From Atriophallophorus winterbourni (taxonomy: Eukaryota > Platyhelminthes > Trematoda > Plagiorchiida > Microphallidae), in assembly GCA_013407085.1 (NCBI GenBank), contig JACCGJ010020169.1, positions 62,001 to 126,000 of the forward strand: a stretch of DNA of 64,000 nt. The letters run 5' to 3'. Each line of letters begins with the position of its first letter. The stretch's first letter is position 1. The notes below the pieces were generated by a model, which ran no database searches, was not told the origin of the DNA, and saw nothing but the letters and a program-made list of their open reading frames with translations. A program made the position numbers and the translations under genes. Of this stretch, positions 46,006 through 54,357 are shown piece by piece.

Positions 46006-48562
46006 TCAATACGCAGGTGTCGTCAAATCGTTATGCAACAAATAAATATCTAAATTTCGAATAAACGTTTCGATGCTTGGAGGGATGACAAGAGTTTCGG
46101 GGATTGAATTCCAAACGAAACAGACACGTACACAATAAAATTATCGGCGACAGCTGATACGGGAGTGGGGAATTTGCAGTGTCGCTGAGTGGCTGCGTGT
46201 ATGACGTGAATCACGGTATTCGAATAAATGTTTTAACGGATGATGTGGGGTATTTAATATTTAATATGTTAGTATCACATCGCTTCGAAGGCTTCTTTGG
46301 AGGGGAGTGGGGAGCCTCAGTTTTTGCAATCGTTCCTCGTACGTTAGTTTACGGAAACCTCTTACGAGTTAGGTTGCGCGATGGTATATTTTTTCAAGCA
46401 ATATTATATCCTTTTTTAACCACGGAGTCCAAGCTTGTGTTGCATGTTCCATGGTTGGAATCATATACGCGTTCATGATGGTGTGCAACGTTGCAGGCGA
46501 GAAGGGTCTGAAGATCCGTCGCAGCATACCTAGAAGATTGGAAGCACGCTTGCAGGCTGTTCTTCAGGCTGCCGCATACCCAGACTCCAAGATCCCTTTC
46601 CGATTCTGTCCAGCTCAAAATAGTCTGCCCAAAGTGATACTGGTACTCGAATGGCTTACCAATTTGCAACACCTTGCATTTTTGGATATTGAATGGCAAA
46701 TTATTCCGTACCGATCATTCGTGTAGAGCATCTAGATCACGTTGCAGCTGTACACAGTCCGCAATTGTTTTTATCACTGGTCCAAAGTTTAATGTCATCA
46801 GCAAAAAGAATCACCTTGCATCCGAGCGTCTCTGGTAAGTCGTTGATGTAAGCCAAGAAAAGTACTGGCCCGAGGACTGAACCTTTCGGAACGCCACTAG
46901 AGGCATCAATAGTCTGTGATAGTACCCCGTTGATTCGAACGATCGCCTTACGCCCACTGAGGTAACTTTCAAGCCATATGAGTAGCTGTCCGCTGTCTGC
47001 TTCAGCTTTTGTAATAGTCGAAAGTGATCAACTCGATCGAAAGCTTTAGACATGTCCAGATAACAAGCGTGGATACTAGCTCCTTCGTCAACCGCTTGGG
47101 TCCAGTCATTTAAAACCGTCAACAGGTTTGTCAAGCATGAGCGAGATTTACGAAAACCATGCTGCGCTACAGATAGTATATTTTTTGATTCCAGGTGATG
47201 AACTATATTTTCTGTCACTATCCGCTCTAGAACTTTGGATATCACAGGAAGTAGGGTGACAGGACGGTAGTTTGCCAGATCTGAACGTCTACCGCCTTTG
47301 TAGATAGGTGAAATTACCCCTGTCTTCCACTCTGTTGGCACCATTCCTTCAATTAGAGAATGTTCGATCAATTCACACAAAGGTTCACACAGCTGCTGGT
47401 CACAGGATTTTAGTATAGTCGGAGTGATCCCATCAACTCCAGGGGATTTCCTAGGGTTCATTCGACACAAATGTCGTTGTATAATCGCTGGATTTATCTC
47501 GATCTCAGTCAGCTGTTGCGTCACTGTTGATGGCGGTAATTCTTCAGTTGATCGAATTGCTAACGGAATAAATACTTTAGCATAAAATTGAGCGAGTGCA
47601 TCAGCTGTTTCCATTGCTGAGACTGTTAATCCCTCGTCAGTAAGAACAGGAAACACCCCTAAGTAATGTGTTGCTCACATCCCCATCCCTTACACACCCC
47701 TGTTTTCACGCTCGATCGAGCATTGACAATCCGATAAAGCAATTTAGGATTTCCTTCCATTTTCCAAGATAGAAAGCGATGGTAATTTTGCATGTCTTCT
47801 TTGATGAGATTGTTTACTTTGTTGCCACGACGCATCAGTCTTGGTATTTCTGTGTTGAAACCAAGCAGAGTTCCTTTGCCCGATCCATTTTTTCGTGCGA
47901 CTACGAAGCTTAAAGCGAAAGTCGCTTAACCTTCGTGCATTAAAAAATCGCAAATTTTGATATATGTTTGACTGAAGTCTTTCTGTGATTGCGGTGCAAT
48001 GTGTTTCCGTGTTGTGATAATCAAGCACTCGCCAATTTACTAACCCAAGCGCGTCACGTAAACTCACGTAGTCGATCCTTCTGAATAGTTTTGCGGACTC
48101 ACATACTCTTCTAGCGCTGCATACATATTCAAAACCTAACACAAGATGATCACTTCCACCGAGAGGGGCAATGTAGTCAACACCTTCAACTGCTGTTGCC
48201 TCGGAAGTAAGGATTAAACCCAAAACGGACGGTAACTCTGATCCTCTTTTGTGAGTAAAGTCGGACAAATGGTTATGCAGTGGAATCATGTCGAACAGCT
48301 CACGGAATTTATGATTAGTTGTGTGTAGAGGATGATCTGATCTGTTAAAAAGATGAGGAAGGTTTAAGTCCCCCATGACCAGTAATTGGGAGCTTCGCAT
48401 CTCTCTGGCATATTTTAGAGCCTCTAATACCCTGTCGTTTTGTGCATCCGTCGAAGATGGAGGGCGATATATTATGCCAATGATGCAGTCATCCTGTGAC
48501 TCCTGTGTAAGGCTACACCAGAGAGTATCTTCTGATTCGAGGTTGGGATCGTGAATCTTCAT
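46006..48562 (-). pseudogene. LINE G ORF2, rest of endonuclease plus RT
   Basis: From 48562: ESEDTLWCSL, IGIIYRPPSS, LLVMGDLNLPHL (GDFN changed to GDLN), SVLGLILT, GGSDHLVL, SRTKKWIGQRNSAW, a frameshift and a 41-bp insertion (47653-47701). Then MNPRKSPGVDGITPTIL, WKTGVISPIYKGG, HGFRKSRSCLTNLL, CYLDMSKAFDRVDH, frameshifted SGVPKGSVLGP, and ILFADDIKLW near 46790-46810. Next come LPFNIQKCKVLQIGK, RDLGVWVCGSLK and decayed C-terminal blocks with stops, ending LLHNDLTTPAY at 46006. The RT catalytic aspartates remain but at least six breaks make it dead. Confidence 0.82.
47653..47701. repeat. Small insertion flanked by ACACCCCT repeats
   Basis: The direct repeat ACACCCCT (47653-47660 and 47694-47701) brackets sequence absent from the same place in the other LINE copies, between KPGV and FPVLTDEGL. 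One repeat plus the intervening bases make a 41-bp insertion that breaks ORF2. Confidence 0.6.
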
Positions 48563-48575
48563 GCACAGAAGACGT

Positions 48576-49090
48576 TCAATTCAATTCAATTCAATTCAAT
48601 TTAATGGTCCAAAAAGCACATCGCTTTACAAAAACCACACAATAATATGCGAATTACAAATAACATAGGTAGTAAAACGGGGTTTGTTTTCCTACTGATT
48701 AGTTCAGGAATCACGTGAAAATACATAGAGCAGAAATTGTTTTCAACCGGTTTGATAGGGTAAATATGTATAGTTTACTTGGATGCATTGGTTCAAAGCT
48801 TTATGATGCAGAATATATTGTTTCAATGTTTGGATTGGTCAACATGAAATTGTCCAAATTCGATTTGAATATATCCAAGTTGGGTGAATGTGCAACATTA
48901 CAAGGTAGGCAGTTCCAGGTAAAGCATACACGTACAGAATAAAAGTACCTTCGACAGTTCAGTCTCGAGTCAGGAATATGTACTGTATAGTCGTGACTCC
49001 GGCTGGTTCTGCGTGGTAGTCGCGTGAATAGTTGATTTAGGGGATGGTTGGGGGTATGCAGTATATTGAACATAAATATCAAATCACCTC
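48576..49090 (-). mobile_element. LINE fragment H, nested in LINE G endonuclease
   Basis: A 5'-truncated 3' end of a CR1-like LINE. Its C-terminal frame (49082-48801, open further upstream) reads HPLNQLF, HIPDSRLNCRRYFYSVRVCF and ends with an NLDNFMLTN-like stretch. Its tail differs from the other copies: ACCATTAAATTGAATTGAAT followed by further ATTGA units (a 5-bp repeat), seen as TTCAA repeats at 48576-48600. The LINE G endonuclease resumes on both sides (GGGVALYL before, KIHDPNLESED after). Confidence 0.85.
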
Positions 49091-49405
49091 TAAGACGGCG
49101 GTAGCGAAAGTCGAATAGATTGAGACTTGCAAGTATAAAGCCACACCACCACCATTTCGTTGACGATCGTTCCGTAATAGTATCATGTTTGGGATCGGCA
49201 GTTCCCTTTCATTCATACAAGATTGAAACCAGGTTTCAGTCACAGCGATGAGGTCTGGTGAGTATCGTTTGCACAGCTCGGTTAGTTCAGCCAATTTATT
49301 AAACAAACTTTGGGCATTCGTATAGAGACACTTTATTGAGCTTTTAGCGTGTAACAACGAGTCAGTAACAGTATTTATTGGTCCGACGCTCTCGACGTCG
49401 GACAT
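49079..49405 (-). pseudogene. LINE G ORF2, endonuclease N-terminus
   Basis: Begins ATG at 49405-49403, within the edge of the frameshift hairpin, as MSDVESVGPINT. It continues CLYTNAQSLFNKLAELTELC, DLIAVTETWF, LPIPNMILLRNDR and GGGVALYL, where fragment H interrupts it. The metal-binding Asn and catalytic Glu are present. The ATG lies in the -1 frame relative to ORF1 and overlaps its end, as in LINE B. Confidence 0.83.
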
Positions 49406-49417
49406 TTGTCGTTTTTT
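49381..49417 (-). promoter_or_regulatory. Predicted -1 ribosomal frameshift signal, LINE G
   Basis: Minus strand: ORF1 codons TCA AAA AAC hold AAAAAAC (GTTTTTT at 49411-49417). A 7-nt spacer (49404-49410) follows, then stem GTCCGACG with CGTCGGAC (49381-49388) around a 7-nt loop: eight perfect pairs. The ORF1 frame ends CCAATAA just past the stem. The eighth pair is G-C here but T-A in LINEs A and P, a compensated change. Confidence 0.78.
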
Positions 49418-50424
49418 GATGCAAGTTGAGATATTTTCACTGGCGACTTTCAGTCAGACTCGGATGCCTTTGCAATGGAAGGCTGCAATTTGACTTCAAC
49501 AACTTTGGGATTGCACAATCTAACATTATCGGGTAATCTCTTTCTGTATAGTTTCAGTTCGGATCGGACAGCATCTGCCATACTACTTGACAAAAATGTA
49601 ATCTTGAGTGGATTTGAACATTTTCCTTGATAGTTTGGCGAGCAAGGTATTCGGTATGTGTCGACTACTACAGAATTTGAAGAGCCCATAGTCTCGGCAA
49701 TAAATGACCACTGTTTACGATCGTGCTCTTTTCTTTCGTAAACCGTTGTGGCTCCTGTATTTTCAGGAACGTCGAGCAGAATAATACTCCTTGATGCTGC
49801 TTGATCCCGACCATTGGTAGTTCGTTGCCTTTCCCACCAAGGTACGTCAGCATGTATACGTTGGTGTGAGTCACTTTGTTTTTGGAGCAAATACGAATTG
49901 AGTAGGACATTCTCCATGTCCCTTTCGTTGGTAAAAGTGATTTTAAGCAAACGTGGTTTGTCTTGGTTCGGGGACTTCGGGTGACGAGCGAGCCGAGTTA
50001 CCGATACCGGGTGTATACCATCTAAGCCAATTCGATTGCAAATATCTTACCACTTCTCAAGGTCATGTTTTTGCCTTGCATGAAAGAGCGTGATTTCTGG
50101 GTCAGTAATACTGGTGCAGATTACGCTCAAATTCTTTCCGTGTTTAATAGAGTATATTGGCTCCTTATGATGTGAGACGGTTTTGCTCAGAACTTCCTCT
50201 TTCTCCTGAAGTGTTGGCGTCTGTGCTCCCGTCAAACGCTTACCTGCTTTAGTCACCATATGGGCAAATGTTGAGTTGTTAGTGTGTGATGCAACTAGAC
50301 GTTGGGGAGTCGTAGCAATAGTGTTCGCAATTTTATTCATGATGAGCACGGGAAGCAGGGTTCAATAGGACCATTTTTGTTGCATCCGGATAAGCACTCA
50401 TAACACTCAGTTAAGGGTGCGCTT
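49410..50424 (-). pseudogene. LINE G ORF1, linker and two alpha/beta modules
   Basis: From 50424: the linker (APLTEC, CLSGCNKNGP), a frame break at about 50340, then KIANTIATTPQRLV reading in frame into LSVICTSITDPE and RQKHDLEKW. A TAA (50047-50049) follows, then VTRLARHPKSPN, PRLLKITF, RDMENVLLNSYLL, RIHADVPWWER, RSIILLDVPE, EHDRKQWSFIAETMG, DTYRIPCSPNYQG, PLKITFLS and NVRLCNPK. One frame ends at 49450. The conserved end KNDKCPTSRASDQ is reached in a neighbouring frame after a small shift. Confidence 0.78.
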
Positions 50425-50570
50425 TTTGGTTATGCCGACGATACATTCGTCAGCATAAAACGAGATGTACCAGAAGCACCCCATATTCAGCATAACACTA
50501 TATATCTATAAATCCAATTTACAATGAAAATTGCGTCGATAGTACGGGACATTTCCATTTTGAGAATGTC
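50424..50570 (+). pseudogene. Penelope-like RT scrap
   Basis: Plus-strand translation from about 50425 reads LFGYADDTFVSIKRDVPEA, matching the YxDDxFV core of Penelope-type reverse transcriptases. After a stop, IQFTMKIAS resembles the following IQFTME block. No other PLE blocks are clear. It lies downstream of, and separate from, the PLE endonuclease fragment at 44844-45860, so it is a different copy or a displaced piece. Confidence 0.55.
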
Positions 50571-50944
50571 TCGCGCGCAAAAAGACAGACAAAATAAAAA
50601 TCACGGTCTATCTTAAGACAATCGATAGGCTTGTGGTCTTGAGGTACTCCCTCCTCACTCCGGTGTTTAATCATAATAGACATTTGTGCGCATTTCCATC
50701 GAAATCTCACAAACGATTTCATGTAGCTTGCCCTCATCACGTAGTAATTGTAGGAATTCAGTTGCAAAATGGCTGTTTTACAAATTTTAACACGTACAGC
50801 GATTCTACCGATGCAAAGCAAGCCCATCAAGGAGTTGTTCGTTGTTTTGCTGGTCATTGTTACCCTAAGAGCCTAATTAAGTGCCGATTAAAACAGGTAA
50901 AATATCATGTACGACCATTTAACGTTTTTATTGCTACATCTTAC
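50571..50944. other. Unassigned interval
   Basis: Nothing recognisable. Open frames on both strands (for example 50857-50519 minus and 50633-51022 plus) show no family motif and overlap each other. It may be the rest of the Penelope scrap or old LINE sequence. Confidence 0.4.
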
Positions 50945-51636
50945 ACTGAGCTGACGTGCGGTCGCATTTTTGTTGCTCTGACACTTTTGCCCGTTCCTTC
51001 GCCAAATCTACTCGGATTTTAACAATTCCAAAACCCTTTGTCACACTTGGACCAGAGCTATCGGAATTCATACATTTTGATCTGGTCCATCGATTAACAG
51101 CAAAGTTACCGTTTCAACGTTAATATCTCAGTTTGCTCACGCGTGCAAACTTTCTCCCACAGTTAACTATCGTACGGTTTTTGCTTTCATTGCAAACATC
51201 ACATCGAACTACACATTTTGATACGCCACGCCACGGATTATTAGTAAAATGACCAAATCAAGAATAATAACCCAGCTAAATCGACCAGTCGAACGGACGA
51301 CCATTGTTCAACCGGTCGTCCCAATTCAGCCTACAATGCGTGGTCGAGTCACGAGATCCAACACGCACACGAAAAAATCGATCGATCATTGTGTGCATAT
51401 GACGGTTGTTCCCCCGACAGCGACATCAAACCACCTTGACCTCTGCGCCAAGTGCCTGTACCCGGTAAGCAATGATAGTGCTTTGGTTGAGAATATTTTT
51501 TCTGATATACATGTGCACGTGGCCTGCGATGAGACTTTGACCGATGAGTGTGTAAGGATCGTGAATGATAAAAACCTCCCAACGGTTTGCTATTTGTGTA
51601 TTGACTGTAGAAATTCAATAGTGAATCGTAATCATA
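50945..51636 (+). mobile_element. LINE fragment J, 5' end only
   Basis: It starts near GTGCGGTCGCATTTTTG (50955), which resembles the beginning of LINE K. It contains a 5' UTR and an ORF1 start, and stops where LINE K begins at about 51637. A LINE that keeps its 5' end and loses the rest is the reverse of normal truncation, so K probably inserted into J. Confidence 0.6.
51249..51636 (+). pseudogene. LINE J ORF1, divergent zinc finger
   Basis: ATG at 51249. After about 60 basic residues come DLCAKCLYPVSNDS, DIHVHVACDETLT and VCYLCIDCRN. These keep CxxC, HxxC and the final CxxCxxC of the PHD-like finger, but with a loop unlike the other copies, so J is from a different subfamily. The frame runs into LINE K sequence after NSIVNRNH and the ORF is lost. 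Confidence 0.65.
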
Positions 51637-52120
51637 TTCACATACTGTGCGCTGTGCGGTCGCATTATTCTGTGCTCTTGCGTTTTTGGATCTACTTCAT
51701 TCCCATCTCGTCCTATCTGGATAATTTTTACCTTTTTGGACTCCTCTCAACACAAGCATTGTGTTCATACCATTTTCGGAGGCAGAACAAGCAATTTTAG
51801 AAAAATCAGTTTTCTACATTTTGAACCAAACTAGACCTACTCAGTCAAGTTTGTGTGCAACACTGAATATTGGATTGAGTTTGCTACCATTCGAAAGAGC
51901 TCGCTTTCCCACTTCGCTTGACACATTGGACCGGAAAATCGGATCCAATCTGAAGGAGCTACGACGAATTTCGTTACCCATCTTTCCTGTGGCGAGATTA
52001 TTCACTCACCCACTTCTAACAACCTTAAATCCGCTTCGGACCCGACTTCGTTTCATACGTGCCGACGCACGCACCCATTTACCACACAGATCGATCGATA
52101 AATCTTTTCACCCCGGCGTC
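51637..52120 (+). other. LINE K 5' untranslated region
   Basis: Starts CTGTGCGCTGTGCGGTCGC and matches the second copy at 59965-60442 closely, and the 5' UTR of LINE E more distantly. One frame is open upstream of the ORF1 ATG, but the second copy has a stop in it (TGA in GAGCTACGATGA), so it is taken as UTR. Confidence 0.7.
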
Positions 52121-53171
52121 ATGACCTTACGAGCGAAGCCCAGTGAAGGCGGTCACATGTGCAAAATTTGTCGAAAGGCGGTAAGTCACAATGCCCGACA
52201 CGCTAGTTGTTTTATTTGTCACGATAAAGTTCATATGAAGTGTGATGTTACCCTGACTGCTGATGTTATTGCAATTATCAATAAAGCTGAAATGCCAGGA
52301 GTATGCTATATCTGTCATGTATGCAGAATTGAACCTAGAAAATGTACAAAGACGACTACGAGCTCACAGACTGAAACTAATATGGGGGTGATGAATTTAG
52401 AGGACCGCATACAGAGAATTGAAGGTTTGTTAAATGACTTATTAATTAGCAAACTGAAGCCTAGACTTGAGTGTGAGTCCGTTTCTAAGGAAGCAGGAAG
52501 GCAAAAAATGAGATGATGAACATACGGACATTCGACCTAGCAATTCCGAACAACTGAGCCGTTCCCATGATCTGCGTACCTTGGAAAGGTCTGAATCAAA
52601 TTCAACAAAATCCGAGAATAAAAAGCGAGCCGTTAAACAGCCAACTGATCCCAAAACAGATAATGCTTTGGGGAAACGAAATAACATCTCCACAAATCGT
52701 AAGGCACACTCTGAGTGTCATTTGTACTGACGTTCCTGAGCCTGAATGCACTCTCTTCAATGACCGTCAAAGGCATGATGAAGAAAAATGGAAGGCACTG
52801 TGTGAACTTATGAAACTTGGAACTGTAGTGCCGTTAGCATTGACTCGTTTAACTAGACGGCGTGATACACCTCATCAGGATAAACCCAGATTGTTGAGGG
52901 TTAACTTAGAAAATGAGCGTGACCTGAAAAACGTACTACTAAATTCTTACCTAATTGGGTCTAACAATTCACTGAATATTCGTATTCATGTTGATATTCC
53001 ATGGTCCGAAAGGAAAAACAATACATACGACAAAAGAAAGACATCTAATCGCAATCTCATCATCCTCGGCGTTCCAGAACTGGCAGGCTATTCTGAGGCT
53101 AACGAGCGAGCTGAGTATGACTACAGGCAATGGAGTTTTCTGGCTGATACTATTTTCGTCGAAAAGGCCGT
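52121..53171 (+). pseudogene. LINE K ORF1, zinc finger and first module
   Basis: ATG at 52121, then HMCKICRKAVSHNARHASCF, ICHDKVHMKCD and CYICHVCR (PHD-like finger) and LEDRIQRIEGLLNDLL (heptad-like helix). A shift at the A6 run near 52505 and another just before LSVICTDVPE put the C-terminal part in a different frame (open from 52567). Module 1 reads RQRHDEEKWKALCELMKL, LTRLTRRRDTPHQ, PRLLRVNL, DLKNVLLNSYLI, RIHVDIPWSERK. Module 2 starts NLIILGVPE, EYDYRQWSFLADTI and is cut by an insertion at about 53172. Confidence 0.8.
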
Positions 53172-53643
53172 TGGAGCGGGGCCTTTGAATCGGCCGGGCT
53201 CAAAATTGATGTTTTCATGCGTTTTTATTTTTTCCGTCAACACGGAACCTTTTGTTTTTGAAACGTTTTAACATGACGCGAACATGTAAACAAAGGACGT
53301 TTGATGCCCCGCACGCTTTAAATGCTGCGAAATATTCTTATTTCGAAGGATGGGAAATTTGCTGCGCCGGTCAGAAAAATGCGAGAGAATACTCATACAT
53401 GGGGGTTCAAAAATCGTGCAGCATGACTTTTCACCAACATCCATCACAATCACAAAGCCAAATGCCTGCAGACGAAACCGAAGCTGTTTTGATTTTGAAT
53501 GTGACTGCAATCTCAAATTTTCCCATCAAAGTTTGGCGCCCCTCTTATTCGTATTGAAATTCTGTGTTTAAATTATTTTGATTAACTGAAAATTCGTTTT
53601 AACGAATAAAGTTTTCTTCTTCTTCTTCTTCTTCTTCTTCTTC
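53172..53643 (+). mobile_element. 0.47-kb retroposed insertion with (TTC)n tail
   Basis: The LINE K ORF1 breaks after VEKAV and resumes at DTFRLPSSAKYKG-like codons near 53645. The inserted DNA ends with AACGAATAAAG, a polyadenylation-type signal, and about ten TTC units (53614-53643), so it looks like a retroposed RNA. It holds an open frame of 94 codons from ATG 53273 (101 if counted from 53252) to 53557, which has no motif I recognise (residues such as WEICCAGQKN and SCSMTFHQHPSQ). It could be a small retrogene copy or a non-autonomous element. Confidence 0.6.
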
Positions 53644-54081
53644 TATACTTTTAGACTGCCTTCCTCAGCAAAATACAAAGGTAATGGGCCACGTCCATTA
53701 AAAATAAACTTCCTAATGAGTACTATGGTTGATACTGTACGTTTCAACTGGAGAAGCTGGAAACACAATATCCCAAAAGGTGTAATCCTTAGCGATCACA
53801 TAAACACTGATATAAATGCAGCCCATTCTGCATTAAATACTGTCAGGATCGATGAAGCCCTATCAACTGAACCAAGAAACGAATCTTCAGCTGGGACACA
53901 AAATCAGCAATCGAACGCAAAGCCACCCCAAATGACTCCCGAGAGTGGACTGAAGCCAGATAAAGAAATCTTTTTTGGCCAAAAAGAGGACTCAATTTGC
54001 GCCTCTCAACCTGAAACGACCGATTTGCTACTTAACTTGTCAAAAAACAGAACAGTGCCTACTCTTCCAGAGTCGGCGTGA
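53644..54081 (+). pseudogene. LINE K ORF1, end of second module
   Basis: Continues ORF1 after the insertion: TFRLPSSAKYKGNGPRPLKI, NFLMSTMVDTVRFNWRSWKH, then GVILSDH and a long polar tail to NRTVPTLPESA, with TGA at 54079-54081. The stop overlaps the frameshift hairpin. The tail is longer than in LINEs A, B and E. Confidence 0.78.
54042..54077 (+). promoter_or_regulatory. Predicted -1 ribosomal frameshift signal, LINE K
   Basis: ORF1 codons TCA AAA AAC hold AAAAAAC (54042-54048). An 8-nt spacer follows (7 if the outer U.G pair forms), then GCCTACTC (54057-54064) pairs with GAGTCGGC (54070-54077) around the loop TTCCA: seven pairs and one mismatch. ORF2 is again in the -1 frame. The single mismatch fits decay of a formerly perfect stem. 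Confidence 0.65.
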
Positions 54082-54357
54082 CAAGGACGGTTGTCTCAGA
54101 TTATGCCATCACACGACATCATCAATCTTTGCTTACCAAAACTGTTCTTGGATGCCTCTATACCAATGCCCAATGCTTGATTAACAAATTTGAAGAACTT
54201 GTCGCTCGGTTTGAGACTAAACGACCTCAGCTAATTGCCATTACCGAAACATGGCTGAGCCCGGAAATCCACGATTGTGATTTATAGATTGCTGGCATGT
54301 CACTGCTCCGCCGAGCGTCACGTGGAGGAGGTGTGGCGCTCTATTACAATCAGAGAC
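54078..54357 (+). pseudogene. LINE K ORF2, endonuclease N-terminus
   Basis: Open through the hairpin, then CLYTNAQCLINKFEEL, LIAITETWLSPEIHDCDL, a TAG near 54286, IAGMSLLRRA, RGGGVALYYNQRL, and LINE L at 54358. There is no ATG at the start of the frame (a GTG lies at 54078), in keeping with entry by frameshift. The endonuclease resumes after LINE L at about 57046. Confidence 0.78.

Larger units (their letters stand above)
45861..50424 (-). mobile_element. CR1-like LINE G, 5'-truncated in ORF1, carries nested H
   Basis: Reading the minus strand from 50424: the ORF1 linker and two alpha/beta modules, the frameshift signal (49417-49381), the endonuclease start, the nested fragment H (about 48576-49090), the rest of the endonuclease, the RT and a 3' end with ACCATAAATTCTTGAATC and two more tail units at 45861-45890. 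The break at 50424 lies just before ALTEC-like linker residues, so the zinc finger is missing. Several frame breaks show an old copy. Confidence 0.85.

Noticed and set aside
50519..50857. 112-codon minus-strand gene
   Set aside because: It overlaps a 129-codon frame on the other strand, has no motif, and lies beside a Penelope RT scrap.
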